In this document: positions 38,069 through 45,784 of the stretch, in pieces
Numbering within the stretch: position 1 is the first letter of the stretch
Layout of the letters: each line of letters starts with the position of its first letter
Source of the DNA: Candidatus Dojkabacteria bacterium
Lineage (GTDB): Bacteria > Patescibacteria > Dojkabacteria > SC72
Assembly (NCBI GenBank): GCA_023229785.1
Contig: JALNYV010000002.1
Span: 62,001 to 126,000, forward strand
DNA length: 64,000 bases
Direction of reading: 5' to 3'
The notes under the pieces: generated by a model
The model's database searches: none
Told to the model about the DNA's origin: nothing
Seen by the model: the letters and a program-made list of their open reading frames with translations, nothing else
Position numbers and translations under genes: made by a program

Positions 38069-38287
38069 CTATTTCTTATGGAACCAAAATTTTCTTTTTC
38101 TACCTAAAAATTCTGCGACGAGGAAAAATAAAGGTACAGGCCAAATAATTGTAAATAATAATAAAAAGGCTAACAATTTAATTAATGTGTCAACCTCATC
38201 CCATTCTTTACTTTCATAGAGAGTAGACAATAAAGAAAACACAAACCCCACACATACCCAAATTAGACCCATCATATCACTGCTCAT
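38069..38287 (-). CDS. two-span membrane protein, 72 aa
   Basis: Hydrophobic segments at about 5-24 and 36-58, basic tail GRKRKFWFHKK. GGAGATTATT ribosome site. Function unknown. Confidence 0.75.
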   Translation of the reverse strand: MSSDMMGLIWVCVGFVFSLLSTLYESKEWDEVDTLIKLLAFLLLFTIIWPVPLFFLVAEFLGRKRKFWFHKK

Positions 38288-38296
38288 AATAATCTC

Positions 38297-39265
38297 CTAT
38301 TGACCACAAAGAACATACTCTGACATCCTTTCCCAATCTTGGTCTTCAAACTCAGAACGCATCTTACACACAGTTATCAAAGAACGCAATGATAATTCCT
38401 TTGCTTTATCCTTAAACAGATCAATGAATGCTATAGCGTCTTCCTTGACCTGTTTTGAATACTCTGGCAAAAAAGCTCTTGACTTGATGATCTCTGACAT
38501 ACGCTCAACGGTTTCTTCGAGGGTCATAGATACATCAATCATCAAGGAACGAGAACGAATAGCCTGATCAATCTCATCGGCATCATGATTAGTGATAAAG
38601 ATGATTTGACCTGTAAACTCAAACCTCTGTGGCAAATCGTCTTCACCCTTAGTCCTTAACTCAGCACCCCAAGATATAATTCTTTTATCATAAGAATCTA
38701 AAGCTGCCTTCAAAATATTCAAAGCAGTTCCATTTTCAAGAACAGAGTCACAATCATCAAACACTATCACAGAGTCGTTATTTGCCCATAAGGAGCGATA
38801 TAATGCTTTAGGTGTAGAGAAACCCTTAATGAATATGAAAGTGTCTCTACGGTCAATATCATCCTCTTCTTGAGTATTCATAGTAAAGTCTTCAAGACCG
38901 CTTTTTTCAAGAGCTTTACGAACTGTATAGGTTTTACCGAGCCCACCAGCACCAGAAATTACTACAGAAGGTTGGACACCATCAGCCACCATTGTAACAG
39001 CTTTCTCAAGGAATCCAAATCTCTCATTAATAGAAAATTTAGATTCTTCAACATCCTTGTACATACTCTTAGCTACTCGACCTTGCCCTTTATCTTTTCG
39101 AGTCCACGTACCTAGCTTCTTTTCGATGGCTACCTCTGCGCTTCTTTCAATATATCCAGAGTATACCATCTCACCTTTTACGAAAGCCTCATAGCGTTTA
39201 CCAGTCTGATAAATGCCATCTAAGACACACTCTGTTGTATCCATAGCCTCTGCAATCATATTCAT
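38297..39265 (-). CDS. AAA-type ATPase
   Basis: 322 aa. Walker A GAGGLGKT (105-112), Walker B VIVFDDCD, sensor-1 FITNHD and an RSRS arginine-finger region: an AAA fold of the clamp-loader/MoxR size without a clear partner domain. The N-terminal 90 residues are unique. Could remodel protein or DNA; role unknown. AGGTGATGAT ribosome site; promoter at 39308-39335. Confidence 0.85.
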   Translation of the reverse strand: MNMIAEAMDTTECVLDGIYQTGKRYEAFVKGEMVYSGYIERSAEVAIEKKLGTWTRKDKGQGRVAKSMYKDVEESKFSINERFGFLEKAVTMVADGVQPSVVISGAGGLGKTYTVRKALEKSGLEDFTMNTQEEDDIDRRDTFIFIKGFSTPKALYRSLWANNDSVIVFDDCDSVLENGTALNILKAALDSYDKRIISWGAELRTKGEDDLPQRFEFTGQIIFITNHDADEIDQAIRSRSLMIDVSMTLEETVERMSEIIKSRAFLPEYSKQVKEDAIAFIDLFKDKAKELSLRSLITVCKMRSEFEDQDWERMSEYVLCGQ

Positions 39266-39307
39266 ATCATCACCTTTTAGATTGTTATGTCCTGCTCGAA
39301 TCGTGGC

Positions 39308-39335
39308 AATATAACATAATCGCAGAGGATGGCAA
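39308..39335 (-). promoter_or_regulatory. early-type promoter
   Basis: -35 TTGCCA, 16-nt spacer ending TATGT, -10 TATATT. Leader not of the two common types. Confidence 0.7.
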
Positions 39336-39338
39336 TAA

Positions 39339-39701
39339 CTATTTTTGATGTGGTATATCTTTTTTTACAATCTTATCAATTTCCTGATCAAGATAAACAT
39401 TTAGATAATTAACCAACTTCACAGGAACCTTATCTAATTGAATTTTTTGAGCATTTTCAAGAAGATATGGAACTCCAAATATGATAGCAGTCTGTTTGGT
39501 TGTAGGTGTAAGAACTGCCAATAGTAAACTAAAAAAGAAAGCTAAACTCAAAATTCCATAACGCTTTATAAAAATTTTATTTTCTAAAATAAAATAAAGT
39601 CCACTAATAAATAATATAATTCCAAAAAAAATGGTAGAAATCATAAACGTAGCAAATAAACCATCCATCACCAAGAAAAAGTAGAGCATTAAAGCAGTCA
39701 T
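39339..39701 (-). CDS. multi-span membrane protein, 120 aa
   Basis: Three hydrophobic segments in the first 80 residues, then an amphipathic tail ending KKDIPHQK. AGGATAAATA ribosome site. Function unknown. Confidence 0.75.
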   Translation of the reverse strand: MTALMLYFFLVMDGLFATFMISTIFFGIILFISGLYFILENKIFIKRYGILSLAFFFSLLLAVLTPTTKQTAIIFGVPYLLENAQKIQLDKVPVKLVNYLNVYLDQEIDKIVKKDIPHQK

Positions 39702-39946
39702 TATTTATCCTCATATAATTTTTTAAGAATTTTAAGGTCTTCAATTACTTTAGTATAGGTAGAACAAACTCCTACATCATACTGATCACTTGAATAATGT
39801 AATCCAATACTATCAATGTACTTCTGAATGTAGTAGTCAATATCTTTGTTTTTTGGATTCTCTCTACATTCTCCTTCATGATTAAACATCTGCAAATAAT
39901 CATCCAATTCAAGCAAACAGAAATCACATTTATATATCGTTAACAT
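39701..39946 (-). CDS. C2HC zinc-finger protein, 81 aa
   Basis: CDFC near 6-9 with H and C about 14-19 residues later (NHEGEC) form a C2HC finger; remainder helical with Tyr/Asp. Start 39946. Function unknown. Confidence 0.75.
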   Translation of the reverse strand: MLTIYKCDFCLLELDDYLQMFNHEGECRENPKNKDIDYYIQKYIDSIGLHYSSDQYDVGVCSTYTKVIEDLKILKKLYEDK

Positions 39947-39948
39947 AA

Positions 39949-40218
39949 TCACTCCACAATTAAACAGTATCTACATTGAAAGTTGAATGAATCCTTATCA
40001 TGTTTCTTCTCTTTCCCATCTTCCTGCCACTTATAAAAAACAACATATTCAATTTGCTCTTTATCTTGAAATAACCATATAAACTTTTTTACATCAATAA
40101 CTTCAACAATACTACCAGATGATGATTGCCACTTGGAGCCAATGATTATCTCATGATAATTAAACATCTTACCACATACAATTTTTCTTCCAAAGTGTTC
40201 CTCAATTCTTCTATTCAT
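39949..40218 (-). CDS. hypothetical protein, 89 aa
   Basis: MNRRIEEHFGRK start; beta-type. AAGGGATAGTA ribosome site. Not recognised. Confidence 0.75.
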   Translation of the reverse strand: MNRRIEEHFGRKIVCGKMFNYHEIIIGSKWQSSSGSIVEVIDVKKFIWLFQDKEQIEYVVFYKWQEDGKEKKHDKDSFNFQCRYCLIVE

Positions 40219-40220
40219 TA

Positions 40221-40478
40221 CTATCCCTTCTTACTGAAACTCTCTTGAAGTTTTAAGTAAAGCTCTGCGAATCTCTTGTAAGCTGCAAAAGCTAAGTCCC
40301 TCATAATCAATACGACACTATGGTAATTGATCTCGTTTTCCCATTCTTCAGCTTTTGTTCTCAAAAGGCATTCACCGATATAACCATCCTTCTCTAGTTG
40401 AGCATAGTCAGCCAATATTATCTTCATATCGCGATTATTAATTTCGTCAACAAATTTATCCCATTTACCTTTGCTCAT
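40221..40478 (-). CDS. hypothetical helical protein, 85 aa
   Basis: MSKGKWDKFVDE start; helical, charged. AAGGTGATGAA ribosome site. Not recognised. Confidence 0.75.
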   Translation of the reverse strand: MSKGKWDKFVDEINNRDMKIILADYAQLEKDGYIGECLLRTKAEEWENEINYHSVVLIMRDLAFAAYKRFAELYLKLQESFSKKG

Positions 40479-40732
40479 TTCATCACCTTACCGTGTTGAG
40501 CTTCGTATGCTCTAAACAAATTTTCAACAACCAAACCGGGAGTAAAATTACCAGTATCAACGAAATGCCAAAATTCAATAGACTCTTTTCTAATAGCTCT
40601 TGTAACTGTCTTTGGTTTCTTCCAAAATTCCCACCACTGTACATCCTCGGTGACATCTACAGTGGCAAATAACTCGTAGTTAATGATATTATCACCATTT
40701 AAACGGACAAACTTAAAATTAGAAACTTTCAT
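40475..40732 (-). CDS. hypothetical protein, 85 aa
   Basis: MKVSNFKFVRLNG start; Trp-rich (WWEFWKK). Start 40732 after GGGGTGGTT; coupled by ATGA downstream. Not recognised. Confidence 0.75.
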   Translation of the reverse strand: MKVSNFKFVRLNGDNIINYELFATVDVTEDVQWWEFWKKPKTVTRAIRKESIEFWHFVDTGNFTPGLVVENLFRAYEAQHGKVMK

Positions 40733-40902
40733 AACCACCCCATACACTTAACTGTAACAAGAATACCAATAATACCAAGAATGAACGGTATATACTGAAA
40801 AATAATGGCTGTTACAACACTTCTGGTATACATAGCAAACACAAAAAATATAAAATATAATCCCATAATTCCAGGAAACAAGTTTATAAACATTTCATTC
40901 AT
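40729..40902 (-). CDS. two-span membrane protein, 57 aa
   Basis: MNEMFINLFPG start; hydrophobic segments at about 8-26 and 30-52. GAGGATAATT ribosome site. Function unknown. Confidence 0.75.
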   Translation of the reverse strand: MNEMFINLFPGIMGLYFIFFVFAMYTRSVVTAIIFQYIPFILGIIGILVTVKCMGWL

Positions 40903-41194
40903 AATTATCCTCACAGTAATCTAGTTCATTAAGATACCCACACTGAGCTACAATCTCTTCTTCTATACCAATTCTATCCTTTCTCGTCAACTTATTTTCA
41001 AGCCAATCGAAAGGTTTTCCATTAAACTTCAGAAGTTCCCACTCTATATCAACCCCACCATAATAATCTAAATCTGATGGACAATCTTGAGGGTTGCCGT
41101 ACCAAGGTTTAGTAATGTTGTATGAAACCACTCCAATGATACATGGAGTGTCTTGAAAAGCTGACGCGAATTTAAGGATATACTTCTGTTCCAT
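40895..41194 (-). CDS. hypothetical protein, 99 aa
   Basis: MEQKYILKFASAF start; aromatic-rich. GGAGTAAACG ribosome site; a duplicated ACTCCATCGTTTA lies in the leader. Not recognised. Confidence 0.75.
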   Translation of the reverse strand: MEQKYILKFASAFQDTPCIIGVVSYNITKPWYGNPQDCPSDLDYYGGVDIEWELLKFNGKPFDWLENKLTRKDRIGIEEEIVAQCGYLNELDYCEDNYE

Positions 41195-41223
41195 CGTTTA
41201 CTCCATCGTTTAAGTTATAAATG

Positions 41224-41252
41224 ACTATAGAGTAAATCATGAAGAGAGTCAA
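41224..41252 (-). promoter_or_regulatory. early-type promoter, 17-nt spacer
   Basis: -35 TTGACT, 17-nt spacer, -10 TATAGT. Leader unlike the common types. Confidence 0.75.
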
Positions 41253-41260
41253 TGATTATT

Positions 41261-41503
41261 TTAGATTGAACGTCTTTTTTCTTGGATAGTTTCTATAATG
41301 ATAGGTTTATAATTATATTTTTTACTAATAGCATCTATCCTTGCTTTATAAGTATTCATAATAACTACAGGGCTTTCATCTTCACAACCAATAATTTTAC
41401 TAAGTATACCGTTCTCTAAAAGAATTTGATTAATGAGGTAGGCGATAGAGGTTTTACCAGTACCAGTGCATCCTGTGACTGTTATTTTAGGTAAATTTTC
41501 CAT
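41261..41503 (-). CDS. small P-loop NTPase, 80 aa
   Basis: Walker A GCTGTGKT at 11-18 follows a beta strand; at 80 aa it lacks room for a full NTPase core, so it may be a truncated kinase or a minimal nucleotide binder. GAGGATATTTAATT ribosome site. Confidence 0.7.
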   Translation of the reverse strand: MENLPKITVTGCTGTGKTSIAYLINQILLENGILSKIIGCEDESPVVIMNTYKARIDAISKKYNYKPIIIETIQEKRRSI

Positions 41504-41505
41504 AA

Positions 41506-41829
41506 TTAAATATCCTCAAATTTTGCTTTTAATTTTTTAAATACTTCATAGTCTTTAAGATCCGCTTTGTATTGGAGTTCTCGCATCATCTGAAGTCTTC
41601 GTTCAAGTTCTGCGTCAGTCTCCAAGCGTTCTTTAGTAATCCTAAAGCATGGTGAAACATTATCATCATAATCAAAATGACGATATTTGTCTGTAACTAA
41701 TTGAGCATTTCCACCATGTTCCTGAATCATATCTTTAACCCAGTGAAGTAACTCCTTAAAAGGCATCTCAAGGTCATAAAATTCAACGTCACCAAGATTA
41801 TCTATTACCCTCAATTTATTCTCATTCAT
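41506..41829 (-). CDS. hypothetical protein, 107 aa
   Basis: MNENKLRVIDNLG start; C-terminal helix of Lys/Glu. Overlaps the next upstream gene by 8 nt. Not recognised. Confidence 0.75.
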   Translation of the reverse strand: MNENKLRVIDNLGDVEFYDLEMPFKELLHWVKDMIQEHGGNAQLVTDKYRHFDYDDNVSPCFRITKERLETDAELERRLQMMRELQYKADLKDYEVFKKLKAKFEDI

Positions 41830-41956
41830 CAGTCACCTTTTCATGTTTACTAACCATAAAGTTGATTAACTTAACTATACCAGTAATCACTAAACCTACA
41901 ACGAAAATACCCATTAAGGTAGCCTGAACTACATCACTGAATGTCCATACAAACAT
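41822..41956 (-). CDS. single-span membrane protein, 44 aa
   Basis: Hydrophobic segment at 12-34 and a basic/acidic tail. It fills the gap between two genes with an 8-nt overlap. Function unknown. Confidence 0.6.
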   Translation of the reverse strand: MFVWTFSDVVQATLMGIFVVGLVITGIVKLINFMVSKHEKVTDE

Positions 41957-41981
41957 AATATTCCCCTATATTAAATATTAA

Positions 41982-42191
41982 TTAATTTCTATTTTTAATA
42001 TATGTAAAATCACCATTCACGCATCTAACTTTAGGGTTAATGAATACATCCACTTCAATATGATCAACTCCCCCTTTATCATTACAGAACTCTCCCATTT
42101 TCTTCAACTCCCATTGATACAGTCTTCCAGAACAACCAATACAAGAACAACTAAAAATAATAATTAACGAAATGATTAATAGTTTTTTCAT
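41982..42191 (-). CDS. small lipoprotein, 69 aa
   Basis: Signal with lipobox-like SCSC/CIGC at 15-20, then a short domain with Cys near 38 and 58. GGGGAGTTTAAATT ribosome site. Function unknown. Confidence 0.75.
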   Translation of the reverse strand: MKKLLIISLIIIFSCSCIGCSGRLYQWELKKMGEFCNDKGGVDHIEVDVFINPKVRCVNGDFTYIKNRN

Positions 42192-43183
42192 AATTTAAAC
42201 TCCCCACCACCTAAAATTGAATTACCACAAGTTACCAGACCATTTTCCTCATCCATAGAAGGAACGAAAACTAAAGTATCGAATCCGGCGGCCTTCAAGT
42301 TCTCTTCAACGCCTTTATATGGTGTGAAGGATTTATAACCATCGATAGTTTCGATACCGTTAGCTCTACATGCATTATTATTATGGATAGGAGTAATCTT
42401 ACACATAAACTTATCAGGATCAAAAAGACTGACTAATTTATCCCCATCAATAATACTATCAGATGCAAAAGCAAAGTTCAAGCAATATTTTCTTCCAATA
42501 GGTTCTGGTAACTTATTGGCTATTTTAGAAATATCTTTAAGAGATAAAGAAAGGTTGTTAAACATCTTGTTCCTTTGAGAATCATCAGTGGAATTGATAC
42601 TTAACTGTAAACCGGCTTGCCCATGATACACTACATTCTTGATATAGCACCAATCAAGGATAACTTCTTGCATATTCTTCAATCTTGTTGGTATAGATGT
42701 GGTAAAAACTGGATGTAAAACCTCAACCCGTACACCTGTTTCCTTTTGGAATGTTCTTTTTGAATCCTGTAGCCACTCTGTAAATTTAAAAACATTGGAA
42801 CTATTAAAGGCTGGTTCACCCATACGAGCATAATGAATGTTTAAACGGTCAGTATAGGTGTTCTTTGGAAACATACTTAATGCAGAATATAACTGTTTTT
42901 TGAGATCATCAAAGGTTGCATTACCCTTGAAAGGAATCTTAGGACAGTCACAGAAATTACACTTTTGAGTACAACCGTATTGTGTGCTGAGAGTAATTAC
43001 CCACTTCTCAGAGAGTGACGCACATTTACCGTTAGGAACTCCATTAATCTCATCAGTGAACCCTAGAAAATCTGCTTTGATATTCTTAGACTTACCATAA
43101 TCACCTATACTAAGCGTTTCAAGCTGACCACGAGAATAGTTATTTGTAAAAAGGTAGCCAGTAGGAATTTGATATAGTTTCAT
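42188..43183 (-). CDS. RlmN/Cfr-like radical SAM protein
   Basis: 331 aa. CTQKCNFC (Cys71, 75, 78) binds the [4Fe-4S] cluster; STQYGC, MGEP (121-124) and a C-terminal VTCGNS cysteine parallel RlmN/Cfr, which methylate A2503 of 23S rRNA (RlmN also tRNA) using two cysteines. The N-terminal HhH-like domain is not evident, so the substrate may differ. Start 43183 after GAGGTGATT. Confidence 0.8.
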   Translation of the reverse strand: MKLYQIPTGYLFTNNYSRGQLETLSIGDYGKSKNIKADFLGFTDEINGVPNGKCASLSEKWVITLSTQYGCTQKCNFCDCPKIPFKGNATFDDLKKQLYSALSMFPKNTYTDRLNIHYARMGEPAFNSSNVFKFTEWLQDSKRTFQKETGVRVEVLHPVFTTSIPTRLKNMQEVILDWCYIKNVVYHGQAGLQLSINSTDDSQRNKMFNNLSLSLKDISKIANKLPEPIGRKYCLNFAFASDSIIDGDKLVSLFDPDKFMCKITPIHNNNACRANGIETIDGYKSFTPYKGVEENLKAAGFDTLVFVPSMDEENGLVTCGNSILGGGEFKL

Positions 43184-43225
43184 AATCACCTCTAAAAGAA
43201 TTAATAATCACCTCAACTGTTAATG

Positions 43226-43253
43226 AGTATAACATATTCAGATCATGAGTCAA
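43226..43253 (-). promoter_or_regulatory. early-type promoter
   Basis: -35 TTGACT, 16-nt spacer ending TATGT, -10 TATACT; leader AACAGTTGAGGTGATTA. Rightmost member of the family seen; drives the radical SAM gene. Confidence 0.8.
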
Positions 43254-43260
43254 GCATTAT

Positions 43261-43722
43261 CTACCAATTTTCTCCTTTTTGAAAACCTTCAAAGAACTCA
43301 TCATAATCTCTTAATTCATGAAAAACTGGTACCGAAACCGCAAACTCTTCTATCGATACTCCTTGATATTCTTCACCTACATTCATAGCACTCACAAAAT
43401 TTGATGCCTTGGCTCTTGTTGCTTGTCCTTCAGGTGTTTGGTGATACTCTTGAATTTTCTTACTTTGGTGTTTCTTGCCTTCATCAGAGTGAGTATGAGA
43501 GTTAGCACATTTCAAAGAACAATGGATTCCTTCTTTGAAATGTTTAGCTCCACACTTAGGACATTCTTTTTCTACAACAACTTTGGGTGGATAAGCACAT
43601 TTTTCTGAACAATACTTTGATTTTGCATTATAATGTGCTTTTCCACACCTATCACAAATATAAGTTTTCTTCTCATACCTAGCTAAAACTTCTTTGCGTC
43701 TTTTTGTTGCTATCTTTACCAT
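43261..43722 (-). CDS. double zinc-finger protein, possible homing-related DNA binder
   Basis: 153 aa. Two treble-clef-like fingers: CDRC...CSEKC (24-42) and CPKC...CSLKC (53-71), followed by HSDEGKKHQSKK, similar to NUMOD3-type DNA-binding modules of homing nucleases. No nuclease motif is visible. Function unproven. Confidence 0.7.
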   Translation of the reverse strand: MVKIATKRRKEVLARYEKKTYICDRCGKAHYNAKSKYCSEKCAYPPKVVVEKECPKCGAKHFKEGIHCSLKCANSHTHSDEGKKHQSKKIQEYHQTPEGQATRAKASNFVSAMNVGEEYQGVSIEEFAVSVPVFHELRDYDEFFEGFQKGENW

Positions 43723-43723
43723 C

Positions 43724-43936
43724 TTACCAATCTTCTACCCCTGATATTGGCACAACAAGTCTACCAGTGACCTTTTCTTCACCCATAGTAAAAGATCTCT
43801 CAAAAGACATATCAATAGAATACCCAATCCCACTATCTTGATTAAACTTTAGATCAAAGTCATCAACTTCTATGAATTGATCTAGTATTTTTTTAATCTT
43901 TACAATATCTTTTCGTTGTAATCTTAGAGGTTTCAT
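43724..43936 (-). CDS. hypothetical protein, 70 aa
   Basis: MKPLRLQRKDIVK start; beta-type domain ending RLVVPISGVEDW. AAGGATAATTATAA ribosome site. Not recognised. Confidence 0.75.
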   Translation of the reverse strand: MKPLRLQRKDIVKIKKILDQFIEVDDFDLKFNQDSGIGYSIDMSFERSFTMGEEKVTGRLVVPISGVEDW

Positions 43937-44298
43937 TTATAATTATCCTTTGCTTCTAATTTATCAATCTTTTTAGTTAGACTTTTAATCTCATTACGCA
44001 TTCTGGTAATCTCAGACTGTTTAATGCTCAAATCCTCATATTTATCAAGAAGCATAGCAATTTCATCACGTCCAGCTTCTCGTAGTTCAACACCTTCAGA
44101 GCAGATTATCATTTTACCCTTATCCCAATCAAAACCCATAGAAATGTGTTTAATTGGAACAGTAGGGGTAGCACCAACAGAACCTACACGTTGTACTTCA
44201 ATTACTACTTGAATACTCTCTGCTGATTCTCCACCGCCGTAATTATTTGCTCGATCATAAGCAAAACTTACAGTCCTATATAATTCTTCTAAATTCAT
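43933..44298 (-). CDS. coiled-coil protein, 121 aa
   Basis: N-terminal beta domain and a C-terminal heptad-like helix (residues 90-121) rich in Lys/Glu/Ile. GGGAAATAA ribosome site. Function unknown. Confidence 0.75.
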   Translation of the reverse strand: MNLEELYRTVSFAYDRANNYGGGESAESIQVVIEVQRVGSVGATPTVPIKHISMGFDWDKGKMIICSEGVELREAGRDEIAMLLDKYEDLSIKQSEITRMRNEIKSLTKKIDKLEAKDNYK

Positions 44299-44322
44299 TT
44301 ATTTCCCATTTTTATAATGTTA

Positions 44323-44589
44323 TTAAAGTTCACCAAAGACATGCCATACAAGACTTCCATCTTGTACAGTAGCCATGTGACCATAATTATCTAAGTCTTC
44401 TTTAATTGGATTACCAGTACCGATAACAAGAATTTCAGCAGTAAATGTTTCCTTTTCATTAGGATTAACTAAAACCCACATGCAAAGCTCACCGTTTTGC
44501 ATTTGACATGATAAAAAATCTGAATCTACAGGAAGGGTTACTTTCTGATTATCAGTGATCTCTAGTTTATATTTATAGATTTTTTTCAT
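44323..44589 (-). CDS. DUF7352-like phage protein, 88 aa
   Basis: KYKLEITDNQKVTLP start, then QNGELCMWVLVNP and IIGTG-like VIGTGNPI, ending LVWHVF: the pattern of the small DUF7352 beta-protein family of phages. Function unknown. Confidence 0.75.
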   Translation of the reverse strand: MKKIYKYKLEITDNQKVTLPVDSDFLSCQMQNGELCMWVLVNPNEKETFTAEILVIGTGNPIKEDLDNYGHMATVQDGSLVWHVFGEL

Positions 44590-44927
44590 TATTTAACCTC
44601 TTTGTTTAAAATAGTGTCCATAAGACTTCTACTGATCATTTCTTTTTGAAGTCTCTTACATTCTGCCTTTAATACGTTATGCCTAAATTTTGATACTCGC
44701 ATTTTATTCCAATCAAATACACCAGCCTCAGAGTCATGAGCTATATTAAGAAGCGTATTCTCACTCAAAGATCCACAGGTATCTTTATGGTATCTCACTT
44801 CTAAACCTTGGTATATAACACCATAATAATTACCAACTTTAATTATCTCGATATTAGTTGCAGAACAATATGTAGTAAGAGAAAAGATCATAATGAGTGT
44901 ATTTAAAAATAAACTCAAATTTCGCAT
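44589..44927 (-). CDS. secreted protein, 112 aa
   Basis: Signal peptide (residues 1-24, SATN site) and a mature domain with a Cys near 51 and 90. GAGGAGTTACA ribosome site. Not recognised. Confidence 0.75.
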   Translation of the reverse strand: MRNLSLFLNTLIMIFSLTTYCSATNIEIIKVGNYYGVIYQGLEVRYHKDTCGSLSENTLLNIAHDSEAGVFDWNKMRVSKFRHNVLKAECKRLQKEMISRSLMDTILNKEVK

Positions 44928-45337
44928 TGTAACTCCTCATATAATTCAAAAATATCAGACTCAAACCTTAAACGCATCTTTTCAATAATATCATCAGGTA
45001 CATTATGAATACTACCATAAGTACCAGTACATTCAATAACTGTAGGAATGATAGATATTCTTCTAGCTAATTCAAAGTAAGGTTTTAATTCAGCTTTCGT
45101 TGTAAAAGTATTAGATACTATAACACCTTCATATAATCCTTCACTAAAAAGTATAGTCTTAGTTCCATGTAGACACCATTCATGGGCTTCTCTAAGTTTA
45201 GTTTGATCAAATTTATACTCTGGACCAAACCACATATCAGATTCAAGATGATAATGACTTCTGAAAGTTTTAGTAAGATTTTTAGCAAAAGTTGATTTAC
45301 CAGATCCAGGAAGACCACGAATGAGTATCAATTCCAT
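44915..45337 (-). CDS. polynucleotide-kinase-like P-loop protein
   Basis: 140 aa. Walker A GLPGSGKS (8-15) and a DMWF after strand 2, then an SEGLYEGVIVSNT segment: the AAA_33/zeta-type P-loop kinase fold of T4 Pnk and similar proteins. Could phosphorylate nucleic acid ends or small molecules. A partner for the RNA ligase is plausible but not shown. Confidence 0.75.
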   Translation of the reverse strand: MELILIRGLPGSGKSTFAKNLTKTFRSHYHLESDMWFGPEYKFDQTKLREAHEWCLHGTKTILFSEGLYEGVIVSNTFTTKAELKPYFELARRISIIPTVIECTGTYGSIHNVPDDIIEKMRLRFESDIFELYEELQCEI

Positions 45338-45338
45338 A

Positions 45339-45512
45339 TTAAATAGCTTCCCACTTGACGGTGACTGTAAACTTACCTTTCAAAAGACCGTCATCATCAA
45401 AGATAACATCCTTTGTATCAACATTATATCGATTACTAAAGTTTTCAATCAAATCCTGATCCAAATCATATAAACCTTCACCATCATAATCTTTCTTAAA
45501 AATTAATGCCAT
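45339..45512 (-). CDS. hypothetical acidic protein, 57 aa
   Basis: MALIFKKDYDGEG start; Asp-rich, beta end. GGAGATTATT ribosome site; stop 1 nt before the kinase-like start. Not recognised. Confidence 0.65.
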   Translation of the reverse strand: MALIFKKDYDGEGLYDLDQDLIENFSNRYNVDTKDVIFDDDGLLKGKFTVTVKWEAI

Positions 45513-45524
45513 AATAATCTCCTT

Positions 45525-45755
45525 TTATTCTTTATCTAACCAATCACTAAGCTCTGTGATTGGTATTACTTTAGGAATTACATTACCCGCACTGGTTAAG
45601 TATGTAATCTTAATCTCCATACTCGAAAACCACAACTCAAGTAATTCATTTCCTTCACAAAAATCATTCTCAAACTCTGATGGACACTCTGGACTGAATA
45701 TCGAGTTCTCTAATAACTCAATCCATTCAATATAATTCTCAATAACTGTATTCAT
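45525..45755 (-). CDS. hypothetical acidic protein, 76 aa
   Basis: MNTVIENYIEW start; acidic. A 9-bp inverted repeat (ACCAATCAC) lies in the last codons. Start 45755 after GGGGATGTG. Not recognised. Confidence 0.75.
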   Translation of the reverse strand: MNTVIENYIEWIELLENSIFSPECPSEFENDFCEGNELLELWFSSMEIKITYLTSAGNVIPKVIPITELSDWLDKE

Positions 45756-45784
45756 ATTTAACACATCCCCTTCTTAATTTCAAT

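Noticed and set aside
45539..45564. 9-bp hairpin ACCAATCAC near a stop codon as terminator
   Set aside because: Inside coding sequence and no T-run follows.
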